Below, piece by piece: positions 9,788 through 20,908 of a DNA stretch of 64,000 nucleotides. A model generated the notes under the pieces. It saw only the letters and a list, made by a program, of their open reading frames with translations. It was not told where the DNA came from and did no database searches. The DNA is taken from positions 4,340,001 to 4,404,000 of the forward strand of contig CM057057.1 in NCBI GenBank assembly GCA_029945375.1, in the 5' to 3' direction. How positions within the stretch are numbered: position 1 is the stretch's first letter; each line of letters starts with the position of its first letter. The stretch comes from Agaricus subrufescens (taxonomy: Eukaryota > Basidiomycota > Agaricomycetes > Agaricales > Agaricaceae). The position numbers were made by a program, and so were the translations under genes.

Positions 9788-10783
9788 TCACGACGTCGTT
9801 ATTGGAGTCTCTTCAGACACTACTAGAGTACTCATACCTCCAATTAGTGGGGCTGCAACGACGTCATTTTGACTGTGCGAAGGGACAGGTGCAGTAACAG
9901 CTGAAGCGTCATTACTCAAGGATTGACGAGCGAAGGCATCAATCATCGCATCTTGGTCTTTACGCCTCCGGTGCCGCTTCCGACGGTCATCCTTTATTAC
10001 GCGCTCGATCTTGCGGCGTGCTTTAGTGTGTAGCCGGGGGTCCAGAAGAGCCTGTTTACAACGATAGCATGCAAGCTCGATGCTGGCCAGCAGACGAAGA
10101 GTATCAGAATTATTCATAGCCTATATGTGAACGCCGGTTATTGTCACATATATGGAATATGCCGAGGACAAGACAAACGTTCAAGGACCAGGATATGACG
10201 CGCGAGCCTTCGACACACATGATAATAACAAAATTGCCCCGCTTCTCGACTTGTAAATCCGAACACTGCATTGAATAAGAATCCTCGCAGTCTGTGTCAA
10301 TTTCTAGAAGTTGGACCTACTTCACTAAAGACAGCGATGACCTTCCCTGTGGAATTGTTGCGGACAACTGAAACGAACCATCATATAGGGTGTCATCGGA
10401 CTAGATTGTGGGAGTTATAGTTTAATACGTACCAACTCGGGATGAATGTCCCGTCATTTCCTGAGAGACTGTTCCTCGACCGAGATAGACCCACGAGTCC
10501 TTCTCTGGGCGCCGAATATGCACTTTGACCTGGGTTTCACGAAAATGGTCACGCGAGCCTGAGCCTGCTGGTGGGAGATTATACAGTAAGCGAGTGCTAG
10601 AAAGAAGCGATGGACAAGCGAAAATACGTCTTATCCCAGGGCATGGCTGGGCAAGAGTAGGTGGCCATGTCGGATGTTTCGGGGTAGCATACCTGGGTGC
10701 GAGATAGGATGATAGTCCTGAATTTGAGGGTTTGAAAGAGGCATGTCCTGATGCGTAACCTCTGGCAGAGTATCGATATCCAT
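9788..10783 (-). CDS. Uncharacterised protein, beta-rich N-terminal domain plus basic helix
   Basis: Five minus-strand exons connect in frame. Start ATG at 10783 (MDIDTLPEV...) runs to HP; the next exon carries QVKVHIRRPEKDSWVYLGRG; then VVRNNSTGKVIAVFSE; then CSDLQVEKRGNFVIIMCVEG ending VISWSLN; the last exon, 10120 down to 9788, begins AMNNSDTLRLL. Every junction has GT...AG and an intron of about 50-130 nt. The middle 95 residues look like alternating beta strands with WVYLGRG, then an amphipathic helix (TLRLLASIELACYRC). This order resembles PH/EVH1-like folds, but that is inference. The C-terminal part has a very basic block (RRKIERVIKDDRRKRHRRRK) that could bind nucleic acid or act as a nuclear signal. 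I do not recognise the family. It lies about 390 bp downstream of TAF5 on the same strand. Confidence 0.72.
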
Positions 10784-11174
10784 ACCGGAGGCGTCGGTCT
10801 GACGATGTTGACGAACGCATGCGGCAAGTGAAGAGGAGAAATGAGATGCTAAGCACAGCGGCGGTGGGGGGCATATACGCACCATTTTGAGGGCACAGAC
10901 TCGGATACCAACCGATGGCTTAGGGGCTGGAGGGAAGAGCGCTGGCGAGAGGAGAGGAGGGAGTGGATGAGAAGGATGACTATGCCGCGAAACTAAATTA
11001 ACCGTCACGTGCCCTTCCATCTAGATGTTAGCGGGAGTCTCCAAGGTCCTGGCTTTGAATCTGCTCGAACGCTCCACGGCTGCGGCCCAGTAGGTGTACA
11101 AAATGAAATCCTTGGCCATTATACCCCGAGTTACAAGTGCTCTAATACTAATAACAGCTACGCAGTATACATGA
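10784..11174. other. Spacer between TAF5 and the small downstream gene
   Basis: About 390 bp holding the TAF5 3' end and the promoter of the next minus-strand gene. An open frame continues upstream of the chosen ATG of that gene, so an earlier start is possible but is not supported by composition. Confidence 0.4.
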
Positions 11175-13997
11175 TCACCGGTTTTCGGGAGCCTGATACA
11201 CCCCACCTACAAGACACAAATTCCGGGGTGTGAACTGAACATTAATGATCGGCGTTCTTTTCGTCGGAAACGTTGCCAGCAGATCAACACTAGTAACATT
11301 TGTGTGAGCGACAAGGTGATGATCGGATTGGAAGTACTTACGTTTCACTTGCCTCATCTTCGCCATAATTTGTGATACCGTTCTCTTGCGCGCCTAGGAT
11401 GCCATTCTCCCTTGGCTTCCCGTTTTTATTGCCTCCGGCGTTCTTCACATCCCAGCAACGTACAGTCCAATCTGCACTACCACTAACAAGTAGTGATGAT
11501 TCTGCACTGAATGCGAGAGAGTATATTGACGCATTGTGCCCAATCATCTTCTTGATCCGCTTGGCGGAGCCCAGGTCCCAGAGATTGATTGCGAGGTCTT
11601 CACCTAGTTGTAAAAGTTAGTTGGGTGGGTTCAATAATGCCAAAGGAAGACGTACCCGCAGTTGCGAGGTATCGCCCATCAGGGCTTATTGCCATTGTTG
11701 AGACAGCGCCTTGGTGTCCGGGGAACACGCGCACGCAAGCACCGCGTTGTACATCCCATAAACGCGCTGTTGAATCACTTGATCCAGTGGCAAGATACAA
11801 TGAGTTAGGATGGAATTGCACACACTAACCAGCCAGCCGTCAGTCAAAAACGTTTTGAGGTACGCATGAAGATACCCACATCAACATCGCTCAAATGCCC
11901 GGCATACACCCTTAAACACGATGTTCTATCTGTTGACCAGAGTCTCGCTGTATGATCTCTACTTCCAGTGGCAAAATATATCCCTCTTGGACTCCACTTT
12001 ACGTCCCAGACCGGGTTTTCATGTCCTCGAAAAGCTACTACATTGGTCATCGTGTCCATAGACCACAGTCTCGTCGTTGCGTCCGCCGACGCTGATAGCA
12101 AGTATTTTGGTGGTGCAGCAGATCCAGAAATGGGGTCAAAATCGACTGAATATACGGGTCCACTGTGACCGATCAGTTTACGCGTTGTGCTGGCCTTTTT
12201 CTCTCGGATCTTTTGAAGTGAGGCGTCTGGATAGTTCGGGTGAATAAAACAACGGGGAAAAACTGGGACTTACTATCTTTTATATTTTTTTCGGAGAAAT
12301 CGTTACGGAGAGCTCGTAGTTTCTCTCCCTTGAGGCTCCATAGACGAATATAGCTTTCAGAGAAACCAACCGCCATCAATGATGTGTCAGGGGAAAATGC
12401 GCAACAAGGTGCCCTTACGTTGGAGGAATGTGAGATGTGAGGGTAACCTTTGAAACGTAAGTACTCACCCCTCCGCTACATCGTGTAAAGTGTAGGCGCA
12501 GATGCTAGGCAATGCGCGTGCTCTTAGCGCGTTTGCCTGCGGCGAAGTCGCATCAACGCCACTCAGGACAGATGGATCGAGGCGAATCCTCTTCCTGGCA
12601 TCTCTCACAGCGTTAACTTCTCTCTCCACGTCAACAGTCTTAAACGCGGGTGGGAGGGGCAACATATCCGCATCCGTTGGTGCAATAACGCCCGCATGTG
12701 CTTGTGGGCGAAGGATCTGGAGGTCATATTGGACATTGGGATCCCTGTCAACCATGGCCTGTTCTCTTATCACACGTTCCGCTTCAGTACGGAGATCTTC
12801 GTTCATGGGTGGTGGGCCGAGTTTAAGATCGGTTTTGAGTGCATTAAATGCGGCCGCGGTTGTTACATTGGCAGTTGAGACATAGCCGTTGGTTTTGGGT
12901 ATCAGTTGAGAAAGGAGTCCTGTCGATTCTTCCCCTTCCCATGCATGTGGCGAGATAGCCGTGGGATTCGTGGAAGTCACTAGGCAGCAAGATTGTCATG
13001 GCTTGGACTTGACACGGAGAGAAGAAAGAGCTGACCATCGAATCGCAGATGATTATTGACAACTCGCATAATAGCCGCCCGACCGCGCTTCCCCTTGTCT
13101 CCTTTGAATCCGCCACCCGAGCCTAGTGCTTCACCGCCGAAGCCTTCTGTCAACCATCCGAGAAGAAGGCTGAAGCCAGAACGACTCATTCGAACGACAT
13201 ACTTATCGTTTCGAAAGCGTTGCGCGAGTTCATCACTCTGTACGTGCGTGGGTAGGAGAATCATGGATAGATGGTGTAGTTCAGAGTAGCGAGAATGGGG
13301 AAGGCAGGGGGAAAATGTTGAGAAAAAACGGAGAGCTGAAGTATGGCCCATAAGGTCTATGTTCGACTGTGAAACCATCGGGACGAACCAGCATCTTTGA
13401 ATCCATGTTGGATAAGATCCAAATAAAAATGGCAGAATATAGGATACAAAATGGGTCGGAATTCAGGCTATAGCAAGACATTATCAATTATGGCAACAAC
13501 GCAAATTATGAGGTGTCACAAACCCGATACATGTCCAGGGATCCATCCACCCATGCTTCTAGTTCTTTAAAGCCTTCCTGTTTATCGGTCGGGTCCAAAG
13601 ATAGAATTTCCTCGGCGCCAACAGCTCCAAGACTCGCAATCAACGACTGGATACTCGGAGTATTGCCCATAGCAGACAGTTCATGTAAAACACTAGAAGA
13701 GTCCTTAAGCGCATTGTCTGTTGGACGTGAAGGTTTGGACTGTGCAAAGACGGCGAGGGATTTAATAAGTTCTTCTGGAGGGATTATTTCTGGCTGTTTC
13801 TCTTTATCAGAAGGTGAGCCAGCAGCTTCAATTTCTTCCTTGAAAGCCTTTTCGGCAGCAGCATGACCCCGAGAATGAAGGTACTCGAGGACGATTCTGT
13901 CAGCAATGTTTGTCGCATTTGCGGGCTCCTGGGCTGGGTTGGCAGGCGTTGCGGCGGCAGGGGACTGCGAAGAAGCGGGCGGCGTTGCAGTAGACAT
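11175..13997 (-). CDS. TAF5: TFIID/SAGA-type subunit TAF5
   Basis: TAF5 is a scaffold subunit of the general transcription factor TFIID and, in many fungi, of SAGA; it acts in the nucleus. Exon 1 (13997 down to about 13523) encodes an Ala/Pro-rich start and a LisH motif (IADRIVLEYLHSRGHAAAEK). Next comes the NTD2 domain (PEFRPILYPIFCHFYLDLIQ, then ALRFFSTFSP and RFRNDKYVVRMSRSGFSLLL), a linker, and about six WD40 repeats (SYIRLWSLKG, ATTRLWSMDT, HTARLWSTDR, STARLWDVQR, AINLWDLGSA, WTVRCWDVKN). The C-terminus PTKRTPIINVQFTPRNLCLV matches the family end. Introns are 42-60 nt; the one at 12414-12468 is placed precisely. The ATG at 13997 is the first in frame and lies 127 bp from the divergent MAD2 start. 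Length of roughly 770 aa is normal for the family. Confidence 0.96.
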
Positions 13998-14124
13998 AGT
14001 TGTGCCAGGGTCTCGAGATCGTCAACGGCTACAACACAAGAGCTTATGAGCACGTGACACCGCGTCTCTTAAGTATCGCGCCGGCGTGCAGCTACTTGTA
14101 ACTTGAACATACGAGAACCGAAAA
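13998..14124. promoter_or_regulatory. Bidirectional promoter TAF5 / MAD2
   Basis: Only 127 bp separate the divergent start codons of TAF5 and MAD2, so both promoters and 5' UTRs must share this segment. No clear TATA element is seen. Confidence 0.65.
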
Positions 14125-14968
14125 ATGGCAACAAAGCAGGCCCAGCGTCAGGCAATAACCCTCAAAGGCTCTTCGGCTCTTGTCACAGAGTTCTTCAAAT
14201 ACGCCGTCAACACGTTCGTCGCGGAACCCACCCGTACCCCTGCCTGCTCACATACCGTAGCATTCTGTTCCAGAGAGAGGTATACCCCTCGGATGACTTT
14301 CACATGGTCAAAAAATATGGACAGACTGTCCTCGTGACCCAAGATCTTGCATTGGAAAATTACCTCGAGCGGTATGCCAACGATCATCAAACCTGGAAGA
14401 TGTAACTGACACACTGATGTAGTATACTATCACAAGTCCATAGTATGTGATGCCGCCCTTCTCACAGTGTCGAGAGGCTCACTCCCGCTCCTCCGGTCAG
14501 AGTGGCTGCTAACTGGCTCTGTAACCCAGCTGGTTCTGGCCATCATATCCAAGGATACTCGCACGCCCCTAGAGCGTTGGGTGTTTGATGTTAAACTAGT
14601 TGACCCCCCAGCCGACGCATCAACTGCGTGAGTTTTTTTAGAATGACATGGAAACAGATGGCTCCTGACGTGGCACTCACCCGTCGTCTAGGAAAGAGCC
14701 CAAACCGGAAGCCGAGATACAATCTGAAATCCGAGCCATCCTCAAACAGATAATTTCGATGGTCACGTATCTTCCCGTGATACAAGAGCCAACGGTTTTC
14801 AATATTCTCGCATATACAAACGAGTCTGCTGATGTCCCTGCCGGAGAATGGGTTGACACTGATCCGCTGGCGATTGAGGCCAGTAAAAGTCAACAAGTCA
14901 AGATGCGGAGTTTCAGCACGGATGTACACCGGATCGAGGCGATGGTAGCGTATCGTTACGAGGAATAG
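14125..14968 (+). CDS. MAD2: Spindle assembly checkpoint protein MAD2 (HORMA domain)
   Basis: MAD2 inhibits Cdc20-APC/C at unattached kinetochores. Five exons, 14125-14213, 14261-14371, 14423-14442, 14501-14627 and 14692-14968, add up to exactly 207 codons plus stop, the usual MAD2 length. The product reads MATKQAQRQAITLKGSSALV at the start, then FQREVYPSDDF and KYGQTVLVTQDLALENYLE. Next come WLLTGSVTQLVLAII and LERWVFDVKLV, and it ends RSFSTDVHRIEAMVAYRYEE. This is colinear with the HORMA domain, including the C-terminal seat-belt region. Exon 3 is only 20 nt and encodes RILSQVH; without it the HORMA core would be out of frame. The gene is divergent from TAF5. Confidence 0.96.
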
Positions 14969-15106
14969 GACTGATTGATCCCTATATCAGAGCACCGCAA
15001 ATGTATTCATGGAGATGTTGGATGAATAATACCAATACCAATCCACGCCGACATCGCCGGTTTCTAAATCAGGCAATTGCCATGGGCACCGCTACAACAA
15101 CGCTTG

Positions 15107-15192
15107 TGCCATCTTCTTTCCCCATCCTTTCCTCCTTCCTCCTCCTTCTCTCTTCTTTCTTTTCTTCGTCTCCTTTCTTCTTGATCTCTCTG
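15107..15192 (+). promoter_or_regulatory. Pyrimidine-rich tract upstream of noxA
   Basis: This is about 85 nt composed almost wholly of C and T, ending about 30 nt before the noxA ATG at 15224. CT-rich leaders are a common core-promoter or transcription-start feature of well expressed fungal genes; that role is inferred here. Confidence 0.5.
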
Positions 15193-15223
15193 GCTGGTCC
15201 GGTAATACTTCACTTAGTTCGAC

Positions 15224-17330
15224 ATGCCTAAATCTTGGTTCCACCGTGAATTTTTGACTCCCCGAAGGCTTGCCTTCAACTTCTTTTTCTATGGTTCCCA
15301 TCTCGCTTTTTTTGCCTATGGCTGGTACAGTCAGGCAAGCATCCTCATGTCTTGTCATCTATGTCTCTTCTTATCTTGATATACAGGAAACGAACACGAA
15401 GCTAGCTGGGCTCAACTCTCTCAAATATTCCGTATGGAGTTCCCGTGGTGCTGGACTCGTTCTTGCCTACGACGGCGGTTTGATATTCCTCCCCATGCTA
15501 CGCAATATCATCCGTGTCATACGTCCTCACCTCACCTGGCTCTTTCCTGCCGATGAAAATATATGGTTCCATCGTCAAGTCGCTTATTCTATGGCATTCT
15601 GGGCCATGGTGCATGTCACTGCTCACTATGTTAATTTCATCAACGTTGAAAGGACCCGTGAGCTGCGATTCTCCCAAAATTTTATTCTATACCTTCTCAC
15701 AATGCTTTACACTCAGAAATTCGGCCACAGACAGCTTTACAAATCCACTACACCCAGGCGGGTGGCATCACAGGCCACTTCATGCTCCTGATAATGGTGG
15801 TCATGTATTCTCTCGCGCATCAAAAAATTCGCAAGCAGTGCTTTGAAGCATTTTGGTACTCTCATCACCTGGCTTTCTTTTTCGCGATCGGCCTCTTCAC
15901 GCATGCTACTGGATGTTTCGTACGTGACACTGCCGACCCAACGTACACATCTACGTTCCCGTTCTATGATCCAGAGCATTGTATCGGTTACCTGAGTTGG
16001 CGGTTCATCATCTGGCCTTTCATTATCTACTTTGGTGAACGCGTCTGGAGAGAAATTCGTGCCCGTAGAGCAACACGTCTTTCCAAGGTCCTCGTCCATC
16101 CTAGTGGTAAGTCGATGTTCGGGAATATGTCTTACGGTGCCCTAACTATGAGATTTTGCCTCTATCTTTCTCCACAATCAGGTGCAATGGAACTCCGTAT
16201 CATCAAGCCTAGTTTCAAGTACACCCCTGGCCAGTGGCTCTTCATTCAGATACCAGATTTGTCTAAATTCCAGTGGCATCCTGTGGGTGTTCCGTTACCC
16301 CAACATCTTTCCAATTCTAATTTTTCCCCCCCTTGTATCTATTAGTTCACGATTACATCAGCCCCTGAGGACCCCTACGTATCCGTCCACATCCGTCAAG
16401 TTGGTGATTGGACCGAATCCCTCGGAGAGCGCCTCGGTGTTGGTCCCGCGATGGTCAGCGCCATGACCAAGGAAGCAATGAAGGGTAAAGAAAAAGGCCT
16501 CGATCAGGGTGATTTCGTAGAATTAGACACCACCCTTTCCGCAATCTCGCTCCCATCTGTGAGGATTGACGGGCCTTACGGTGCTCCCACGGAAGATGTC
16601 TTCAATGCTGAGGTTGCTATTCTTGTTGGCGGTGGTATTGGTTGGTGGATTTGCCTCCTTATAATTGCCCGGGATTGATTGTGTGTGGTCCTCCCCCTTT
16701 TTCCTTAAATAGGTGTCACACCCTTCGCGTCCATCTTGAAGCATATATGGTACCGCCAGAAGTACAACACCCTTAAAAGCCTTCGTCGGGTCGAGTTCTT
16801 CTGGATCTGTCGTGACTCACCTTCCTTTGGTTGGTTCCAAAGCTTGTTGCAGGAAGTCGAGGCTGCACAGGCCGATCGTAAGTCTTTGTTTCTGTCTTAA
16901 TTAACATTGTGCATAACGGTTTTATACACAGCCAACTTCCTCCGAATCAACATCTACCTCACACAAAAAATCGGAGAAGACATGCTCTGGAACATCGCTG
17001 TCAACGACGCAGGAGCGGAATACGACCCCTTGACACTCCTCCGTACCCGTACCATGTTCGGAAGGCCAGACTGGAACTCAGTCTACTCACGCTTGAAGGA
17101 GGTCATTCAGAATGGAACTTATCTTCCTGGAAGCAAGTCGCAACTCAACACCAAAGTCGCCGTATGTCAACAATCATCTATTGAGAAAACACATTCACCA
17201 ATTGATTAAATGATTTTGCCTACAGACTTATTTCTGCGGTCCTCCTGCGATGGCTAAGGCCCTCAAGGAAGCTACTGTCAAATATAGTGACTCTAGCGTA
17301 AACTTCACATTTGCTAAAGAGCACTTCTAA
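15224..17330 (+). CDS. noxA: NADPH oxidase catalytic subunit NoxA
   Basis: This membrane flavocytochrome transfers electrons from NADPH through FAD and two haems to O2, giving superoxide used in fungal differentiation. The protein (about 550 aa, normal for NoxA, no EF-hands) starts MPKSWFHREFLTPRRLAFNF. It has the multispan ferric-reductase domain with haem histidines in WFHRQVAYSMAFWAMVHVTA and SHHLAFFFAIGLFTHATG. The FAD-binding HPFTITSAPEDPYVSVHIRQ is split by an intron after HP. NADPH-binding motifs are VGGGIGVTPFASILKHIWYR and YFCGPPAMAKAL, and the end is FAKEHF. The match to Aspergillus-type NoxA is close throughout (family knowledge), and the absence of an N-terminal extension argues against NoxB/NoxC. 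Intron 1 (15335-15386) begins GC rather than GT. Regulators NoxR/Rac are not in the window. Confidence 0.96.
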
Positions 17331-18136
17331 GAGGCGCATGTGGGGTGTCATTATTATTTGGAAATTTGGTTCATTTGTGATAGGATTGGGTGATTGCCGG
17401 AGCAGTGTTATACTTGCAACGTTTAAGTTGTTGTTTCTTTAATGGGACTGTGTCCCAACCTTTATATTTCGGTTTTACGATTGTGGATTCTGTACCATAG
17501 ATTATCGGTAACTTACAAGAAGCCAACCCTTGTGATTATCGGGAAAACAAGTACTATGAACTATGCAAATCAAGAAGAAAACAACTCGACACACAAAAAC
17601 CTGTTGGATGATATGATTGACTTAAATGACAGTGGGAAAAAAAACAAATGGGCCTTTCCGATACCCCAGCGTGATTTCAATCAATCAAAAATGAACGCGA
17701 TGAATGAAAGCACATGGCAGCCAAGGCGCGTATCTTTTCGAAGAAGATTTAGTACTGATGATGAACGGATAAAGGGGAACGGCGGAGAAAATGATGATGA
17801 TGAGAAAAAGGATTATAGCTTGTCGTAATCTATAAACCGGGAGTAGAAGAATGATATGAAACGAAAGGCGTTGAATGCCCGATTGGTGAAATTTCAGTAG
17901 ACATCAGAGGAAGGAACTGGGGATCAGAGCACAGTGTCAATCAAATAAGATAGAAATGGAGGGCAATCAGTTCGCATAAGGAAAGGGTGTGAGCGCGCAG
18001 CGAGAAAAGCAGAAGAACGGGAGTATAACCAGACTCCAACGGATGAATGGAAGGAATGCGTATTAGGCATCGAAACAGAAAATAAGAGAGAGTATAGCTC
18101 CCAACAGATTATAGTTGGGAAAATGAGTGGAACAAA
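17331..18136. other. Intergenic between convergent genes, no gene supported
   Basis: About 800 bp of 3' flank between noxA (+) and the MAPKKK paralogue (-). An open frame of 128 codons at 17442-17828 is rich in Asn/Lys/Asp, lacks similarity I recognise and lies directly after the noxA 3' end; I do not call it. Confidence 0.5.
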
Positions 18137-20908
18137 TCATGAGCTATCCTCATCTGAATCCGGCGGTAACGATGAACCTGGGAGCCCTGGTAGCTCCTCC
18201 ATTTTGGAATCCCAAAAGGTTCGCCGGCGGTTTTTCTCAGGATGCGATAACCGCTTGGACTCTCGTTCTTCTACAATACGTCGAATGCTCTTTCTATAGC
18301 CACTCCTTGTAATATTGTTGTTCGTATCCTGTACTCGAGTAATTGCATCACCTCGAGGTACATAAGTGCCCAGGGGTGAAGAAATATTCGAAGGACCGAG
18401 TCTCATCGGATGCTGGCGATCGTAGGACAAAGAATCAGATGATGGTGGTCGTGAATGGGAATGTTTACTTGAACTCCCAGAGGTAACAGGTTGTAATAAC
18501 GCGCGTGCACGGTCGCGATCATCGTCTTCTCTGTTACCAGCGTCATTAAGGCCCGCGGTAGAATCCTCGGTGAGTTCGTCAACAGATGAAGCGGCCGTCA
18601 TCACAGGTTGGTCCAAATCATGATCTCGGAAATAAAAGCCAAGATCTCGAACAATATCGTGAGCGTCAGGGCGATTCCCAGGTTGATGGCACTTGGCCTG
18701 CTGCTTGAGTTCACTTTGAGGTGGGGTAGCGAAAGCAGAAGAGCTTGACCGCAATGCAACCCCAGTAGGCGGTGGAGTCGGAGGAAGCGGTGGGAGGACA
18801 ACAGGAGCAGAAGGCGTTCGTAGCTGGTATGCACTTCTGTGACTTCTCAGCTCGCGGCCATATCGGCGCTCGCCCTTCGGTTTAGGTGGTGCGCTTGATT
18901 GCAAAAGGGTTGTCGCCAGCGGTCGTTTCCATGTTGCAGTATCATCAATGTCATTTGACGACTCCGATGATTTGGAAGAGGACCGTGTATGGGTGAGATC
19001 TGTTGCAGAAGAGGATACAGGCAAGCCACGGTTTTGGACAGATATATTTGGGGAAACCGTCGATGACCGGATGCGCGAAGATTGACTCGGAGTTGGTTCA
19101 GGAATGTAATCTACGTTATATTCGGAGGACGCTCCCAGGCGGGAGGAATACGGTCGTGACGTCGGAGGAAGCGGCGGCGGGACATATTCATAAGGGACGA
19201 TACACTGTTCCTGGGCGTTGACAACGTGATACTTCCGTTTGGGTTTACCTGACCATCGACTATTAGAAGTATTGGACGACTCAGACGTCGAGTTATCTTG
19301 TTCTTGGGTCTCCACTGGGGAGGAAGATTGAGGAGGTCTGATGATCTTGACTGGCTTAATATAAACAATAGGTGGGCTGGGCCCTCGTGGAACCGGTTTG
19401 AGCGTCTCTAAGGTTGCAGTGTTGATTGTATGTGGCGGTCGGATAGTACTGTCTTGAGACTCTGCCAGGGGTCGCCTGGGCCTATATGTGGCCCCATCGT
19501 CTTGCCGTTCCCGCTTCTTCTGACCATCTAGGGGCAGGTTTCTCTCTCCTGACGGGTGAGGGATCTCAGTTTCATTGAATGTCCAAGTTGGTGGGAGCCT
19601 AAGGTACGGATGCTGTTTCAAATCACCCGCGGGTGGGCGCTGAACGGGATTGCTGGTGAACTAAGATCAGTTTCTCGCCATTGATTGATGAGTCAGGACC
19701 CACATATGAAAACACGACTTCCTGAAATTATCAGCATCGGGACACAATTGCTTTTGTAGCTGAGTTGGAAGAGGAGGGGATGTTTGAGTGTTTCCCAGCT
19801 AACAAAACGTTAAGACAATGAGAAGCATACGAAGATATAGCATTCACCTTGAGCATGATGGTAATAAGATGCTCCCCTGTGCCCCATGGTTTCTCGCCCG
19901 TCCACATCTCCATAATCATACACCCGATACTCCAGATATCAATTTTTCCATCGTAGCCCATCTCCCTGGATCCCAATATCTCGGGTGCCATGTAATGGAC
20001 TGTGCCTTTCATAAGAGTATGTGCTCTTGGATGATGGACATCGTCGACCCGTTTAGATATTCCGAAATCTGAGATCTTACAAACACCTGTAGGCTCCACC
20101 AGGATGTTGTCAGGTTTCAAATCCTATGATCGTGTTGTAAATCGCTGGAGACGGTGGCAACAAAAAGAACAACACTTACTCTGTGAATAATACCATTGAT
20201 ATGGAGATAGTCTAGTCCTTCAAGGATCTGCCGAGTAAAGGATTTCGTGACTTCCTCGCGGAAACGCCCAAACTTGACCAAGAGCGTCGCAATAGTCCCT
20301 CCGGGCACGTATTCCAGGAATCTGCAGATGTAGCTGATTACGTAAGTCACAGAGGACGAACGAGTTCGACGTACACACTGAGGGCCTCAGCAGAGCTCTC
20401 GCAACCGAGGTACTGGACGATATTAGGGTGGTCCAGCTCCCTCAACGTCTTGCTTTCAAATGCAAGGAAACGTAAGGCATCGTGGTGCACTGGTTTATGT
20501 CCTTCCTTGGGATGTTCAACCTGCTTTACGGCCATGAGCTCCCCGGTACTAGCGTTCAAGGCCATGAAAACTTTGCCGTAGCTCCCTCGACCTATGAGCT
20601 CGCCCCGTATCCACTGAAATGTAGCTGGAGATATAAGATGAGTTTGTGGCGGGAATGATAGGGACAGCACGGCTACCTATAGCGGGGGGATGGTAGTTAG
20701 TAATATCATGTCTTGACTCTTTCCGAACGACTGCTCGAAGATGGGTAGAGGAAGAGGAACGATAAGTGGAAGTTGAAGGGCGTGAACTTGGAGTTGGACG
20801 GTATGGAAGAAGGGTCTGCCTCGCCGATGAAGTTGATGATAGGCGAGAGCTGTGGGCAACCGGAGGCCTTGCCCATGTACTATCGTAGGAGGGCTTTTTT
20901 TTAATCAT
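18137..20908 (-). CDS. BCK1-like MAP kinase kinase kinase paralogue with C-terminal regulatory module
   Basis: A short Ser/Thr-rich N-terminus (about 77 aa from [10 protein letters not shown]) runs straight into a complete STE11/BCK1-class kinase domain. The domain has GRGSYGKV (glycine loop), MAVKQV (lysine), [10 protein letters not shown] split by an intron (catalytic loop), [14 protein letters not shown] and [17 protein letters not shown], so it appears catalytically complete. A tail of about 490 residues follows. Near its end it holds [11 protein letters not shown] (about 18600-18660), then [16 protein letters not shown] and [14 protein letters not shown] (about 18175-18310). In canonical BCK1 these conserved blocks lie N-terminal to the kinase, as in the gene at 50402-55315. 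Five kinase-region intron positions match that gene. The ATG at 20908 sits in a good context (ACCATGA). It probably acts in or beside the cell-wall-integrity MAPK pathway (inference). Confidence 0.9.

Noticed and set aside
17442..17828. 128-codon frame after noxA
   Set aside because: Low-complexity Asn/Lys/Asp composition, no similarity, and position in the noxA 3' flank.
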